NCBI RefSeq assembly: GCF_035046485.1 | Contig: NC_085138.1 | Span: 92,115,266 to 92,179,265 of the forward strand | Reading direction: 5' to 3' | DNA from: Aedes albopictus | Lineage: Eukaryota; Arthropoda; Insecta; Diptera; Culicidae | Length of the DNA: 64,000 bases | Part shown: piece after piece, positions 55,746-64,000 of the stretch | How the letters are laid out: every line of letters begins with the position of its first letter | Position numbering within the stretch: position 1 is the stretch's first letter | The notes under the pieces: model-generated | Seen by the model: only the letters and a program-made list of their open reading frames with translations | The model's database searches: none | Told to the model about the DNA's origin: nothing | Made by a program: the position numbers and the translations under genes

Positions 55746-57959
55746 CTACAAACCTTGCCACAGAAAATTTTTCATGGTCGACATGCCCGGGTGACTACGG
55801 TGGGCTAGTCGCAGGGCTCGATCTCGTAACGTTGATGGCAATACCATTTTCTCGCGTTTCATCAAAAGGTCTCCTTGTAGGTATAAATCGCCTTGGAACG
55901 CCTGATACTTCATTATTTGTTCCGGCCACTTCTCCTTCTTATCTAACCACTTTACTACGGTTTGTAGTTCGTTATCGACAAGTAACTCCTGTCGTACATC
56001 AGCATTGGTCAACGCCAACAACTGGTCATTGATGACGCTCGCGCTTGCAGTTACCGAGAAAAGCTCATGTGGTTCCTTTTCGATACCGAACTGTGGATTT
56101 TCTTCCGTGTTTTCACGTTTTGCACCAATTCTTGATGCGCAGTCCGCAATATTGTCCTTTCCAGAAACGTGTTCAAAATCATGAACGAAATGGTCCATTC
56201 TTAACATCCAGCCTTCAGCACGTGACAGTATTCTTTTTCCGACGTCTTTGCGGTTCCCGTTCTTGGTCATAAATAGGAGTGCTTCGTTGTCCGATCGTAA
56301 CGTAAACCGTCGTCCCAAGAGGTAGTATGCGAACTTCTCCATAGCCCAAATAATAGCCAATGCTTCTCGATGTAGCTGCGGATACCGGCTTTCTGCAGCT
56401 GTCAAGCTCTTGGAAGCACAAGCTATTATTCTACGTTCTCCAGAACTTATCTCTTCCTGAGCTAAGATTGCTCCAAGACCCCACGGCGAAGCATCTGTAT
56501 ATAAGATGGTGCGATCGTTTTCGTTGAAATACCCTCTCTTGATCAAATCGTTCTCTACTTCAGCCTTAAGTTGATCAAAGGATTCTTGCAATTGCACAGT
56601 CCACTCAAATTTCGCGTTCTCTGCAAGAAGGCCACGTAGCAATCTGGTTTTATGCGAGAAACTCCTGACGAACGGGCTAATGTAGGTTAGCAGGCCCAGA
56701 AAACTGCGAACTTCGGATGTATTCTTTGGCTGCGAAAACAATTTGATGTCGGATATTTTCTTTTGTGTTGGTAGAATGCCGCTACCATCAATCGTAAAAC
56801 CAAGAAAATCTACAGTAGCCTGATCGTCAACCGATTTCTCTTCGTTGACCGTGAGATTATTTTCGCTCAATATTCTTTTAACTTCTGCAATACGGTTCCG
56901 AAGCTCTCGTAGATTTTTCCCAAAAATCAGAATATCGTCCAGATAAATGATGATGTATTTGCACTTCATCAGCAGCTTTTCCATCACACGCTGAAAAAGT
57001 TCTGGGGCGCATGATAACCCAAACGGCAACCTTCTGAACCGCATTAATCCATTAGCTGTCATAAATGTTGTAAAATGTCGTACCTCCTCATCCAGCTCGA
57101 TGTGGAAATATGCATCATTTAGGTCAAGTTTCGTGAACAACATCGTGCCGTTCGGAATGTCTGTCCAAATTTTGTCCAGCGAAGGCATAGGATACGGTTC
57201 CCGAATAATGGCCTTGTTCACTTCACGGTAATCAACAACGATTCGAAAATCAGAAGAACCCTTTGGCACTAAAACCAAAGGGGAGACGCAAGTTATAATG
57301 TCGTGTTCCTTGTCCGCCCTTTCAATAATTCCTCTTTCTTCCATCAGTCTCAACCTCTCATTGGTAGCATTTTCGAATGCCTTTGGGATGTTGTATCGAA
57401 TAATTTGCTTGGGAGTTACCGAATCATCGACCTTAAACCGTACGGGTGTAATGGGGATTTTAGGAAACTCCGGAAACGCCTCGTCAGGAGCAACGCTTAC
57501 ATCAAGCATTTTTGGTTCTAATCTAGTATCGGAGATTGAACACAACATTTTGTCGGTCCTGTTGGAGAATGTACTTGCAACATTTTGTAGACCAATTTGA
57601 ACCAATTGCAGTTGTTTCGCCGTTTCGTAGCTGAGCAACGATAAATCAGTACCTTTAACGACGAAAAACTTTGCCAATCGCAATGGGCGATTCTTCACAC
57701 CGATGTGCGCCTTGAACGAGCACTCCAGTTCAAGTGGCCGTTGATTCGCATAACTCCGCAATACCTCGTCTGGGTACAGCTGAAAATCCTGTACTACTGA
57801 ACGACATTTGCGTTTAATTGTTTGCCACCCATTTGACGTAATGGTGTTTACAGTGGCACCCGTGTCTACCAGAAATTGGAACTCCTCAGTTCCGATCTTA
57901 CAACATACTAGTCTGGGATCCTCATTATTTTGTGGTAGATATGAACTGCCAGTTATCAA
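55746..57959 (-). CDS. LTR-2 Pol: protease, RT, RNase H
   Basis: 737 codons open from the intron-B acceptor; the first codon is TTG, not ATG, which fits a spliced exon. Protease: FQFLVDTGATVNTITSNGW (DTGA), residues ~30-48. RT ~200-400: VPKGSSDFRIVVDYREVN, FTKLDLNDAYFHIEL (first Asp), LPFGLSCAPELFQRVM, IIIYLDDILIFG (YLDD). RNase H ~480-620: ILYTDASPWGLGAIL (Asp), QLHREALAIIWAMEKF (Glu), TLRSDNEALLFM (Asp) and GKDNIADCASR (Asp). It ends in the integrase zinc region (LAHRSHPGMSTM) at a single TAG. All RT and RNase H catalytic residues are present. Without splicing there is no way to reach this frame from gag except by reinitiation. Confidence 0.95.
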   Translation of the reverse strand: MITGSSYLPQNNEDPRLVCCKIGTEEFQFLVDTGATVNTITSNGWQTIKRKCRSVVQDFQLYPDEVLRSYANQRPLELECSFKAHIGVKNRPLRLAKFFVVKGTDLSLLSYETAKQLQLVQIGLQNVASTFSNRTDKMLCSISDTRLEPKMLDVSVAPDEAFPEFPKIPITPVRFKVDDSVTPKQIIRYNIPKAFENATNERLRLMEERGIIERADKEHDIITCVSPLVLVPKGSSDFRIVVDYREVNKAIIREPYPMPSLDKIWTDIPNGTMLFTKLDLNDAYFHIELDEEVRHFTTFMTANGLMRFRRLPFGLSCAPELFQRVMEKLLMKCKYIIIYLDDILIFGKNLRELRNRIAEVKRILSENNLTVNEEKSVDDQATVDFLGFTIDGSGILPTQKKISDIKLFSQPKNTSEVRSFLGLLTYISPFVRSFSHKTRLLRGLLAENAKFEWTVQLQESFDQLKAEVENDLIKRGYFNENDRTILYTDASPWGLGAILAQEEISSGERRIIACASKSLTAAESRYPQLHREALAIIWAMEKFAYYLLGRRFTLRSDNEALLFMTKNGNRKDVGKRILSRAEGWMLRMDHFVHDFEHVSGKDNIADCASRIGAKRENTEENPQFGIEKEPHELFSVTASASVINDQLLALTNADVRQELLVDNELQTVVKWLDKKEKWPEQIMKYQAFQGDLYLQGDLLMKREKMVLPSTLRDRALRLAHRSHPGMSTMKNFLWQGL

Positions 57960-58094
57960 CTATAAGGGCAAATAACAAATAAAATAAAATAAAAACAATA
58001 GTCAAACTAATCGCATGTCTTCATTTATTTATTGTGAAAAACATAAAATATAGTCAAAAGTCTTCGAAACCCTTTTGAATGATAATTATTTTAC
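57960..58094 (-). other. LTR-2 candidate intron B (135 bp) between gag and pol
   Basis: Donor AAATCAG|GTAAAATA; acceptor TTATTTGCCCTTATAG|TTGATA, preceded by a strong T-rich tract (TTTTTATTTTATTTTATTTG). Phase 0: …GKINQ joins LITGSSYLPQ directly. Unspliced RNA stops after two intron codons (VK-stop), giving Gag; spliced RNA gives Gag-Pol. The length is a multiple of three, so the in-frame TAA, not a frameshift, blocks readthrough. Confidence 0.78.
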
Positions 58095-58812
58095 CTGATT
58101 TATCTTTCCAGCAGTCTTGTAGGCTGCATTGTGATCTGCTCGTTCCCGCTGGCTCTGATGAACAACTTTGTTTCTTGAAAAACAAAATTCGGAGAAATTC
58201 CCATCTTTTCCGCAAGTATAGCATTTCGCCCGAAAAGCTTTGCATTCCTTGAAACCATGAACTCTTCCACATCTGGGACAGTTTTGATGAGCCGCGTTGT
58301 AACGTGCTGCTGTTGGCACCCGGAAACCTGTACCGCGGAAACGGTTGTCCCTACTGTGGGTCGGGCGGTCCATCTCGAATCGTGTTTCAAGACGAGGGCC
58401 ACTACTCCTCGGTCTCGATGCCAACCTCTGGCTCGCTACTGCATTCACCGGTTTTACAACGTGTTCTCCGTAGGTGGCTTCCCCACTGATTTCGGACTCT
58501 ACCTTCCCAGCTTGATTTCCTTCCTCAGTTTCCATCCGGATATAATCGAGGTGCCTACCGTGAGCCATCAGCCGTTCAAGATCATTGTTGAACACATCAC
58601 TCATTTCGTAAAGCTTCGTTGCGATTTCTGGCACCGAGCGTCTGATCAGCGCTTGGGTGAATTCCTCTTTACGCTGATCTGCCTCGAAGTCGCAAAATTT
58701 TGCCTGGTTTTCCAACCGAAGCACCCAATCAACGAACGGTTCTGATGCCACCATTCGCATTTCGCGGAACTTCATTCTCTCCTTGGTATAGTCACAAGTT
58801 TGATCAAAATAC
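58095..58812 (-). CDS. LTR-2 gag exon 2 with nucleocapsid
   Basis: Reads from FDQTCDYTKERMKFREMRMV through EPFVDWVLRLENQAKFCDFE and FTQALIRRSVPEIATKLYEM, the C-terminal capsid part, to two zinc knuckles: CPRCGRVHGFKEC (C-x2-C-x4-H-x4-C) and CYTCGKDGNFSEFC, where Asn replaces the usual His. Arg-rich stretches (PRSSGPRLETRFEMDRP, RDNRFRGTGFRVPTAARYN) lie before the knuckles. It ends at the intron-B donor. Open throughout. Confidence 0.9.
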
Positions 58813-59086
58813 CTGTTGCAATATAAAATTTATTGAAATCAGGCAATCTTATCTAAAACAGTTGCTTTAACAAGATTTTATACAAAGGCATTTTATTTTT
58901 CGAAAAGACAAGAAACATGGCAGAAAAAACTCTTGAAATAATAAAAAAAAGTATAATTCAACAACCTAGAAATTTTTCAAAAGATAAAAATAGAGCACAA
59001 AAATCGGTCGGAGAACCCTATTCGATTTATCAAAACAGTATCCTAATAAAAAAAAGACACGAAAATAGCAAATAAATTGTATTTAC
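58813..59086 (-). other. LTR-2 candidate intron A (274 bp) within gag
   Basis: Donor CTGAACAG|GTAAATAC; acceptor TTTATATTGCAACAG|GTAT. In the frame of exon 2, the exon-1 end reads …ATVAALN then R-Y-F-D-Q across the join (phase 2), a plausible capsid sequence. The upstream gag frame is off by one in the last ~45 bp of exon 1, so a small indel or a different donor is needed to make the join fully in frame. Unspliced RNA ends gag soon after the donor. Confidence 0.6.
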
Positions 59087-59434
59087 CTGTTCAGCGCTGC
59101 GACCGTAGCAGCATACAACATCATCCGACCCAGCGAGAAGCTTTTCTTGAACCTCGATTACGCTCAGCAAATAAGTGCCAGCGAAAATCTTCAAGCCCGC
59201 CAACTGCATTTCAGGTACAACGGGTTCCTTGCAAGCAACAATCCGCTCAAACTGATTCCGAAATCGAAACCACTCCGCTTTGCGTTTATTGAGTGGCAAG
59301 TTCTCGTCAAACGGCTGCAGCGCCGCAGTCTTGTGCATTATCACCATCATAACACAAAAAAGCCGCAACATCAACATTGCCCTTCTTCCTCCATCAACGC
59401 TACAGCCGACCGTCTCTATGTTGCTATTGAACAC
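59087..59434 (-). pseudogene. LTR-2 gag exon 1
   Basis: LQPFDENLPLNKRKAEWFRF, then RNQFERIVACKEPVVPEMQL and AGLKIFAGTYLLSVIEVQEK: the N-terminal capsid start typical of insect Ty3/gypsy Gag (a Trp-containing helix then a leucine-rich segment). The start codon is uncertain; ATG at 59,347 and one nearby are candidates, and AG before CCGTTTGACG (59,294) could instead be an acceptor for an upstream exon. A shift of one base is apparent between about 59,130 and 59,087. Confidence 0.75.
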
Positions 59435-59640
59435 ATTCGAGACGAACGCATTGATACGGTGGCTGCCGCCGCCACGCTCTTTCTCTGCAAATCTCTTGAG
59501 TAGCCGAACGCTTCTTAACCGTCGTTCCGACGCAGAGCTATGTCACTCACTGCTGGGTGACTCTCGTCTGTAAATGCCAGGATGAGGGTCAATTTGTTAA
59601 GTAGTATTGCATGGCGCGGCAAACACAACCATAGCACGCC

Positions 59641-60078
59641 CTATGAATAGAATGCAAAGCGTACAACAAAAACTCGCTTCGGTGTTTCATCGTGTGGTTC
59701 GAAAACAAGAGACGATCGCTGCTGTTGGATGTGGTTGACTCTGCATTGAACGAGGGTTGGCTTGAGTGGCTTTTGCGTGAATCGATTATGTTTTGATGGA
59801 CTGCGTTTGTCGTATGAAGTGATGGTTAGAGCGAGTGTCATTCGACATTGACCCTCCTGAAACTGCACAACTCTGTGCAGCGGCCATGATCCTGCGAGCC
59901 ATTTTGAGGCCACTTTTTCATGCTTAACCTCCGATTGTTCTGCAACACCACAAGAATTAACCGGCACAGAGATTTCCACCACGGATTTTCTCGACTCATT
60001 TCCATTCTCAATATCTCGCAGCTCGTCACTTGATTCTTCGTTTGAAGAAATGTCTTCCACTCGCCACGGTCCACTCAT
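59641..60078 (-). CDS. LTR-2 upstream frame, unknown
   Basis: From ATG at 60,078: MSGPWRVEDISSNEESSDEL, an acidic start, then VVEISVPVNSC, KVASKWLAGSWPLHRVVQFQ, and a tail of about 70 residues rich in Lys/Arg/Gln ending VVRFAFYS-stop. No family recognised. It lies between the leader and gag on the element strand. It could be a 5' gag exon joined by a further intron, or a small leader protein; neither is demonstrated. Antisense frames are shadows. Confidence 0.4.
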   Translation of the reverse strand: MSGPWRVEDISSNEESSDELRDIENGNESRKSVVEISVPVNSCGVAEQSEVKHEKVASKWLAGSWPLHRVVQFQEGQCRMTLALTITSYDKRSPSKHNRFTQKPLKPTLVQCRVNHIQQQRSSLVFEPHDETPKRVFVVRFAFYS

Positions 60079-60569
60079 TTTTCTTCGGATTTGTCCACAA
60101 GCCTTCCTTTTTCCCGACTGGCACACTTTTTCTATTCACCTACTACAGACCCAACGATTACATTTGTGAGTGTAATATTTTTCTTTTTTCCCAAAACAGA
60201 CAAACATCTGGTAATTAATCCACTAATCACTCGTTTGTCAGTAAATCAATGCGTTTTCCTCGGAAGAATGTTATTCGTATTAGTTGAATCCGTTACCGAA
60301 ATGTATTCTAGCATGTCACAGCACATGCATACCTCGTTTTTTTGTGATTGTCAGTCGCACGTCAAAATATTCCATTTCCGTATGTTCCATTTTAGCATTG
60401 TAAGCCCCTCTATGATTTGTGTGCGCATGCAGTGCAGTGTGGCCATATATTTTATAATTATTATCATTTTTTTTACGATAAACTCGAAATTAAGAATAAA
60501 TGAAAATTGATGTTCTGAATTGTATATACGATGGTTTTACAACTTTACTCAATTGTACACTCCGTGCAG

Positions 60570-60945
60570 TTTAAGCATATATTGGTCTTGGGCTCAATCC
60601 GACTCAATTATAGACATAACTTTGACCTTGAGCTAAAACTCGGTTCAAAATTTTATATTTACATAAGTTGGCCTTGGGCTTAACCCGACTCAACTGTTTG
60701 ACCTTGAGCTAATCTCGGTGCAAACTACAAATTATTCGTTGGCCTTGGGCTTAACCCGACTCAACTGTTTGACCTTGAGCTAAAACTCGGTTCAAAATTT
60801 TATATTTAAGTTGGCCTTGGGCTTAACCCGACTCAACTGTTTGACCTTGAGCTAAACTCGGTGCAAACTACAAATTATTGGTTGGCCTTGGGCTTAACCC
60901 GACTCAACTGTTTTGGCCTTGAGCTTTACTCGGCGCAATACTCTT
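60570..60945. repeat. ~72-bp tandem array in the LTR-2 leader
   Basis: Five units of TTGGCCTTGGGCTTAACCCG + ACTCAACTGTTTGACCTTGAGCTAAA… at about 60,579, 60,669, 60,741, 60,813 and 60,884. Units alternate between endings TTCAAAATTTTATATTTAAG and GTGCAAACTACAAATTATT, so the true repeat is a ~143-bp dimer. Located between the 5' LTR and gag. Confidence 0.92.
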
Positions 60946-61284
60946 ATGCACAGAAAAAACTGTTGTAATATTACATCTGAACTGCTGCAACCCGATCAAT
61001 ACGTCGGTTGCATGAATATTACATCGAAGAACAAAAGATTTTACATCAAAACAATGTAATCATACATAGGAATCGTGATTACATTGATTATTTAGTACAT
61101 CGGAATGAATTACATCGGGTGGGTCGCATTTTTTTTTTTTGCTGTGTGGGATTATTTTTTTTTCTGCATTTCCCGCAACACTTCTCCAACACGAAAATAT
61201 TTTCGAATGTTTTTTTTTCGCGATTTTGCACTTACCTTGTAACATTCACGTGATTTCCATAAACCTTTCCAGAGTTCTATTAAT

Positions 61285-61299
61285 GGCAAGGATCGCCAA
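61285..61299 (-). promoter_or_regulatory. LTR-2 primer-binding-site region
   Basis: The minus strand immediately after the 5' LTR reads TTGGCGATCCTTGCC. It shares TTGGCGA with LTR-1. The priming tRNA is not assigned. Confidence 0.55.
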
Positions 61300-61439
61300 T
61301 GTGATAATGCAGTGAACACTAATTCCAGACACTATTAATAGTTTATTAAACAGTCTTCCAATGCTTTATTTGTCTCTCGTCTATTTTCACCACCTTCCAA
61401 GTCAGTCCACTTTCCACACACTAAATCTAGGATACCACA
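61300..61439 (-). repeat. LTR-2 5' LTR
   Basis: 140 bp; see the 3' LTR at 54,172. Flanked on the right by the continuation of the (CA)n tract (61,440-61,469). Confidence 0.97.
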
Positions 61440-61890
61440 ACACACACACACACACACACACACACACCTTTTTGAGAAAATTCTCTTTCCCGACTAGCGT
61501 TCAAAATAAATGACTTATTTAACTCGTAAAAACATCCATAGTATCGGCAATTTGACATTAGGTTGGTCCTGTTCTCGATTGCGTTTCATTTCAATTTTTA
61601 AGACCGTGCGAGGAGCCAAACCTGGTCCATTGAATACTACGGAAGTTTTTACAAAAACACGAATTAAATAAATAATTTATTTTGCATTCCAGGATTTTTC
61701 CGAAAAGGTGAAAAAATAGAGAATGGGGTAAAACGGACCCGATACGCTGATTTCCAGCATCGTACGGCAAATGACACCCTCCTTATTTGAAACTGTTTGT
61801 GTCAAAAACTTATTCGAATTCATTCACTCCGAGCAGAGATATTGAAATTATTCGCGTTTCATACCTATTTTTTCCCATTGTGCAACGGTT
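61440..61890. repeat. (CA)n remainder and dispersed repeat copy 3
   Basis: (CA)n to 61,469. A segment with ACGCTGATTTCCAGCATC (61,747) through CTCCGAGCAGAGATATTGAA to TTCATACCTATTTTTT matches 16,690-16,835. Confidence 0.75.
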
Positions 61891-62998
61891 TTAGCTTCGC
61901 GAAAGATTGGCCAATTGAGCCCAAAATTGTACCAAAGATGCACCTATAACAGGTTGACAAACCGGCAAGATTTGAGGATTTTTTTTTGCACTCCATGAAA
62001 AGCTACAGCTTGTTGAACTTTTTCATGAGAGAAAAAAAAACAAGTTGCCTATCCCAAACATTTTGGCCACCCCTGTACAAGGAGGGTTAATTAACTATTA
62101 ATTAAAAATGGTGAAATACGCATTTGAACACATGCATCAACGTTGCCACCATCTCAAAATCACGCGGCAAATTGCAAGAAAGAGATATATAGAAAAAATA
62201 ACACGACGTACTGCATCACCTTAAGACCGAACCTTTTATATTGTTCAATTGTAGGCACTAGTCTAAATGTTATTTCAAAGTTTCTTAACCCTTACCCGTT
62301 ATTAAAAATCATTTTGAAACATCCACTTCAAAGTTACGGCATCCAAAAGTGCCCTCATTAACCGGCCCATTATTATTCGTTTACTTCCACTCAATCATAA
62401 TATTCAATTCAACTACGCACCACTCTCTCCTCAACTTTACTACTTTCGCTCGTTTATTTACTGCAAACTTCCGATCAGATACAGCTTGTTCGACAGCCAA
62501 AGCACTCGGAAAGTGCATTATCATATTTCGCTCAAACATTTTCGTTCCTATTACTCGCTCCGGCCAAGCTCCCGTCATTTCCCAAGCAACATTCATGTAA
62601 ATGGGAATTTCACCAGCACTTTGTTCACCAGTTTTGCAACTTTTAAACTACACACACGACTGTACCGCACAGAATCAGACTCCCCGAGCTGCCACAATCC
62701 GGATCCAACCGTGAAACTTTTTCAGCTATTTTGCAACAAGCATACCGCTACACATCCCCAACCCTGTTCGTTCCTTTTCGAACCCATCGCCATCATCATC
62801 ACCATCATCTGGTTCAGGTCCTTATTTGTATCCTTATCTAAAATTGATTCGGTGTGTCGTAGGGTTCATGGAATTTGCAGTGTTGCAAACTTTTTTTTTT
62901 CGAATTCCACCGCCCCTCGTTTGTTTCGTGTGAGGATGTGTGTTAGAGGTATTTCACCGTTCATCTCTCATCTGTTTCTGCTTTAACAGACTGTGTAC
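61891..62998. other. Unassigned; one CCCAAGCAACA element end
   Basis: CCCAAGCAACATTCATGTAA at 62,581 matches the terminal sequence of the MITEs at 54,850 and 22,653, but no opposite end was found. The 166-codon plus frame at 62,486-62,986 and its neighbours have no recognisable motif. Confidence 0.4.
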
Positions 62999-63605
62999 TA
63001 GGCCGTCCCTTATTTTGCAAAATTTAGAAATGTTATAAGTTCGTTAGTGGAAAATGATCGTTTTAGCTAAAAAATGATCGTGTCAAAATTTGAAGTCCGT
63101 ATCTCAAGGCTAAGTGGTCCCTCAAGGGGCCTAAAGTTGTCAAAAATGGTATGGGACCAAAAAAACATGAAATTTTTTTCGACAAAACAAATACGCTATT
63201 CCACTAAAACCGGTGATTCTAGGACCCTGAAGGGCCAAAAATGTGCTTAGATTTGCGATATCTCTACTCGTTTCCAAGATTTTGACAAAAAACTACCTAA
63301 AAATCAGCATTTTTGACCATTTTTTTAGATTCCGAAGGAAACTATATCGCAGATCTAAGCACATTTTTGGCCCATTAGGGTCCTAAAATCACCAATTTTA
63401 GTAGAATAGCGTATTTTTTTGTCGAAAAAAATTTCATGTTTTTTTGGTCCCATACAATTTTTGACAACTTTAGGCCCCTTGAGGGACCACTTAGCCTTGA
63501 GATACGGACTTCAAATTTTGACACGATCATTTCTTAGCTAAAATGATCATTTTCCACTAACGAACTTATAACATTTCCAATTTTTGCAAAATAAGGGACG
63601 GCCTA
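62999..63605. mobile_element. 607-bp palindromic element, 8-bp TSD
   Basis: Begins TAGGCCGTCCCTTATTTTGC and ends with the inverted copy GCAAAATAAGGGACGGCCTA. CTGTGTAC flanks at 62,991-62,998 and 63,606-63,613. Arms of about 270 bp pair with few mismatches (CTCAAGGCTAAGTGGTCCCT against its complement, AATGTGCTTAGATTTGCGAT against ATCGCAGATCTAAGCACATT). 8-bp TSD suggests hAT. Non-coding. Confidence 0.92.
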
Positions 63606-63613
63606 CTGTGTAC

Positions 63614-64000
63614 CTATGGCTACATACCGTATATTTCCATTGAGCAGCAATGTAATTTGTTAGTTTTATCGCTGAAATACGTGTATAGTCCTTCTCTGCC
63701 ATCCATTGAATCTTGTTCTTCGTATTCTTCACTGTGTCTCCTTGGGTTTGCAGGGCTGTTCCTCGGCCAGAAAAGGCATAACCGGGACCCGTTGCGTAGT
63801 TGATTGCATATTCAGTGTATTATACTCTCTCAAACTCCCGTTATTCCCCTCTGAAATCGTTGAAAGACCTCTCTGCACAGTTCGGGTCGTTAGTAATAGA
63901 TGTACTCAGCCCCGGGTCTTCTATGCTGGATCTTTTTGAGCGTTTACATTTATTAAAATGTAATTATTTCAGATTGTTGTGGTCACATGGCAAGTAAATT
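63614..64000. other. Unassigned right edge
   Basis: Short frames of 61-77 codons on both strands; nothing recognisable. The sequence runs off the window. Confidence 0.4.

Noticed and set aside
59294..59870. A fourth intron joining the MSGPW frame to gag
   Set aside because: An acceptor-like AG is present before CCGTTTGACG but the donor (G|GTCAAT) is weak and the frame join cannot be confirmed.
60950..61150. Possible MITE (CACAGAAAAAAC … TTTTTTGCTGTG) in the LTR-2 leader
   Set aside because: Only about 10 bp at the ends match and no duplication is seen; could be chance in A/T-rich sequence.

Overview
The window looks like transposon-dense intergenic DNA from a mosquito, most likely an Aedes-type culicine. 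That is an inference from the mix of elements: Feilai-like tRNA-derived SINEs, RTE-clade LINEs, a Penelope-like element, Ty3/gypsy elements, small Helitrons, and many foldback or terminal-inverted-repeat (TIR) elements separated by long GAATTC-rich minisatellites. I found no convincing host gene. Nearly every long reading frame either belongs to a retroelement or is a by-product of a tandem repeat.

Layout. 0.1-2.2 kb: a 23-bp minisatellite, open in all six frames in its core. 3.6-5.0 kb: LINE, Penelope and SINE relics. 5.1-6.7 kb: a 1.6-kb TIR element. 6.7-8.1 kb: degenerate GGAATTCC-type repeats. 8.1-11.5 kb: an RTE-clade LINE that has lost its reverse transcriptase (RT) core, with a Helitron in its tail. 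13.2-14.5 kb: one TIR element nested in another. 16.9-19.8 kb: a composite repeat carrying a 152-bp satellite. 20.4-21.9 kb: three small TIR elements (one TTAA-type, one hAT-type inside a CTACCC-rich tract). 21.9-27.1 kb: a minus-strand LINE split by a ~2.1-kb insertion. 28.8-33.0 kb: a large degenerate minisatellite that switches strand polarity. 34.9-35.9 kb: a second RTE relic. 37-39.6 kb: two SINEs and a 24-bp minisatellite. 40.0-41.7 kb: a recent, 5'-truncated Penelope-like element with inverted terminal repeats and an open GIY-YIG endonuclease frame. 42.0-46.0 kb: a 1-kb segment between 25-bp direct repeats, and several large palindromes.

Two complete minus-strand Ty3/gypsy elements follow. 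LTR-1 (46,691-53,427) has been broken by three different DNA elements, each with its own target-site duplication (TSD), plus point stops; removing the insertions leaves about 4.7 kb. LTR-2 (54,172-61,439) sits inside a (CA)n tract and has 140-bp LTRs that differ at one base. It is the most interesting object here: gag and pol appear to be divided by three GT-AG introns (274, 135 and 89 bp). Removing the second joins Gag to Pol in frame, and removing the third adds a 69-residue C-terminal tail. Its long 5' leader holds a ~72-bp tandem array, in a position comparable to the insulator repeats of Drosophila gypsy. The right edge (62,999-63,605) carries a 607-bp palindromic element with an 8-bp TSD.

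All family calls rest on motifs, ends, TSDs and reading frames seen directly in the sequence. No database search was possible.
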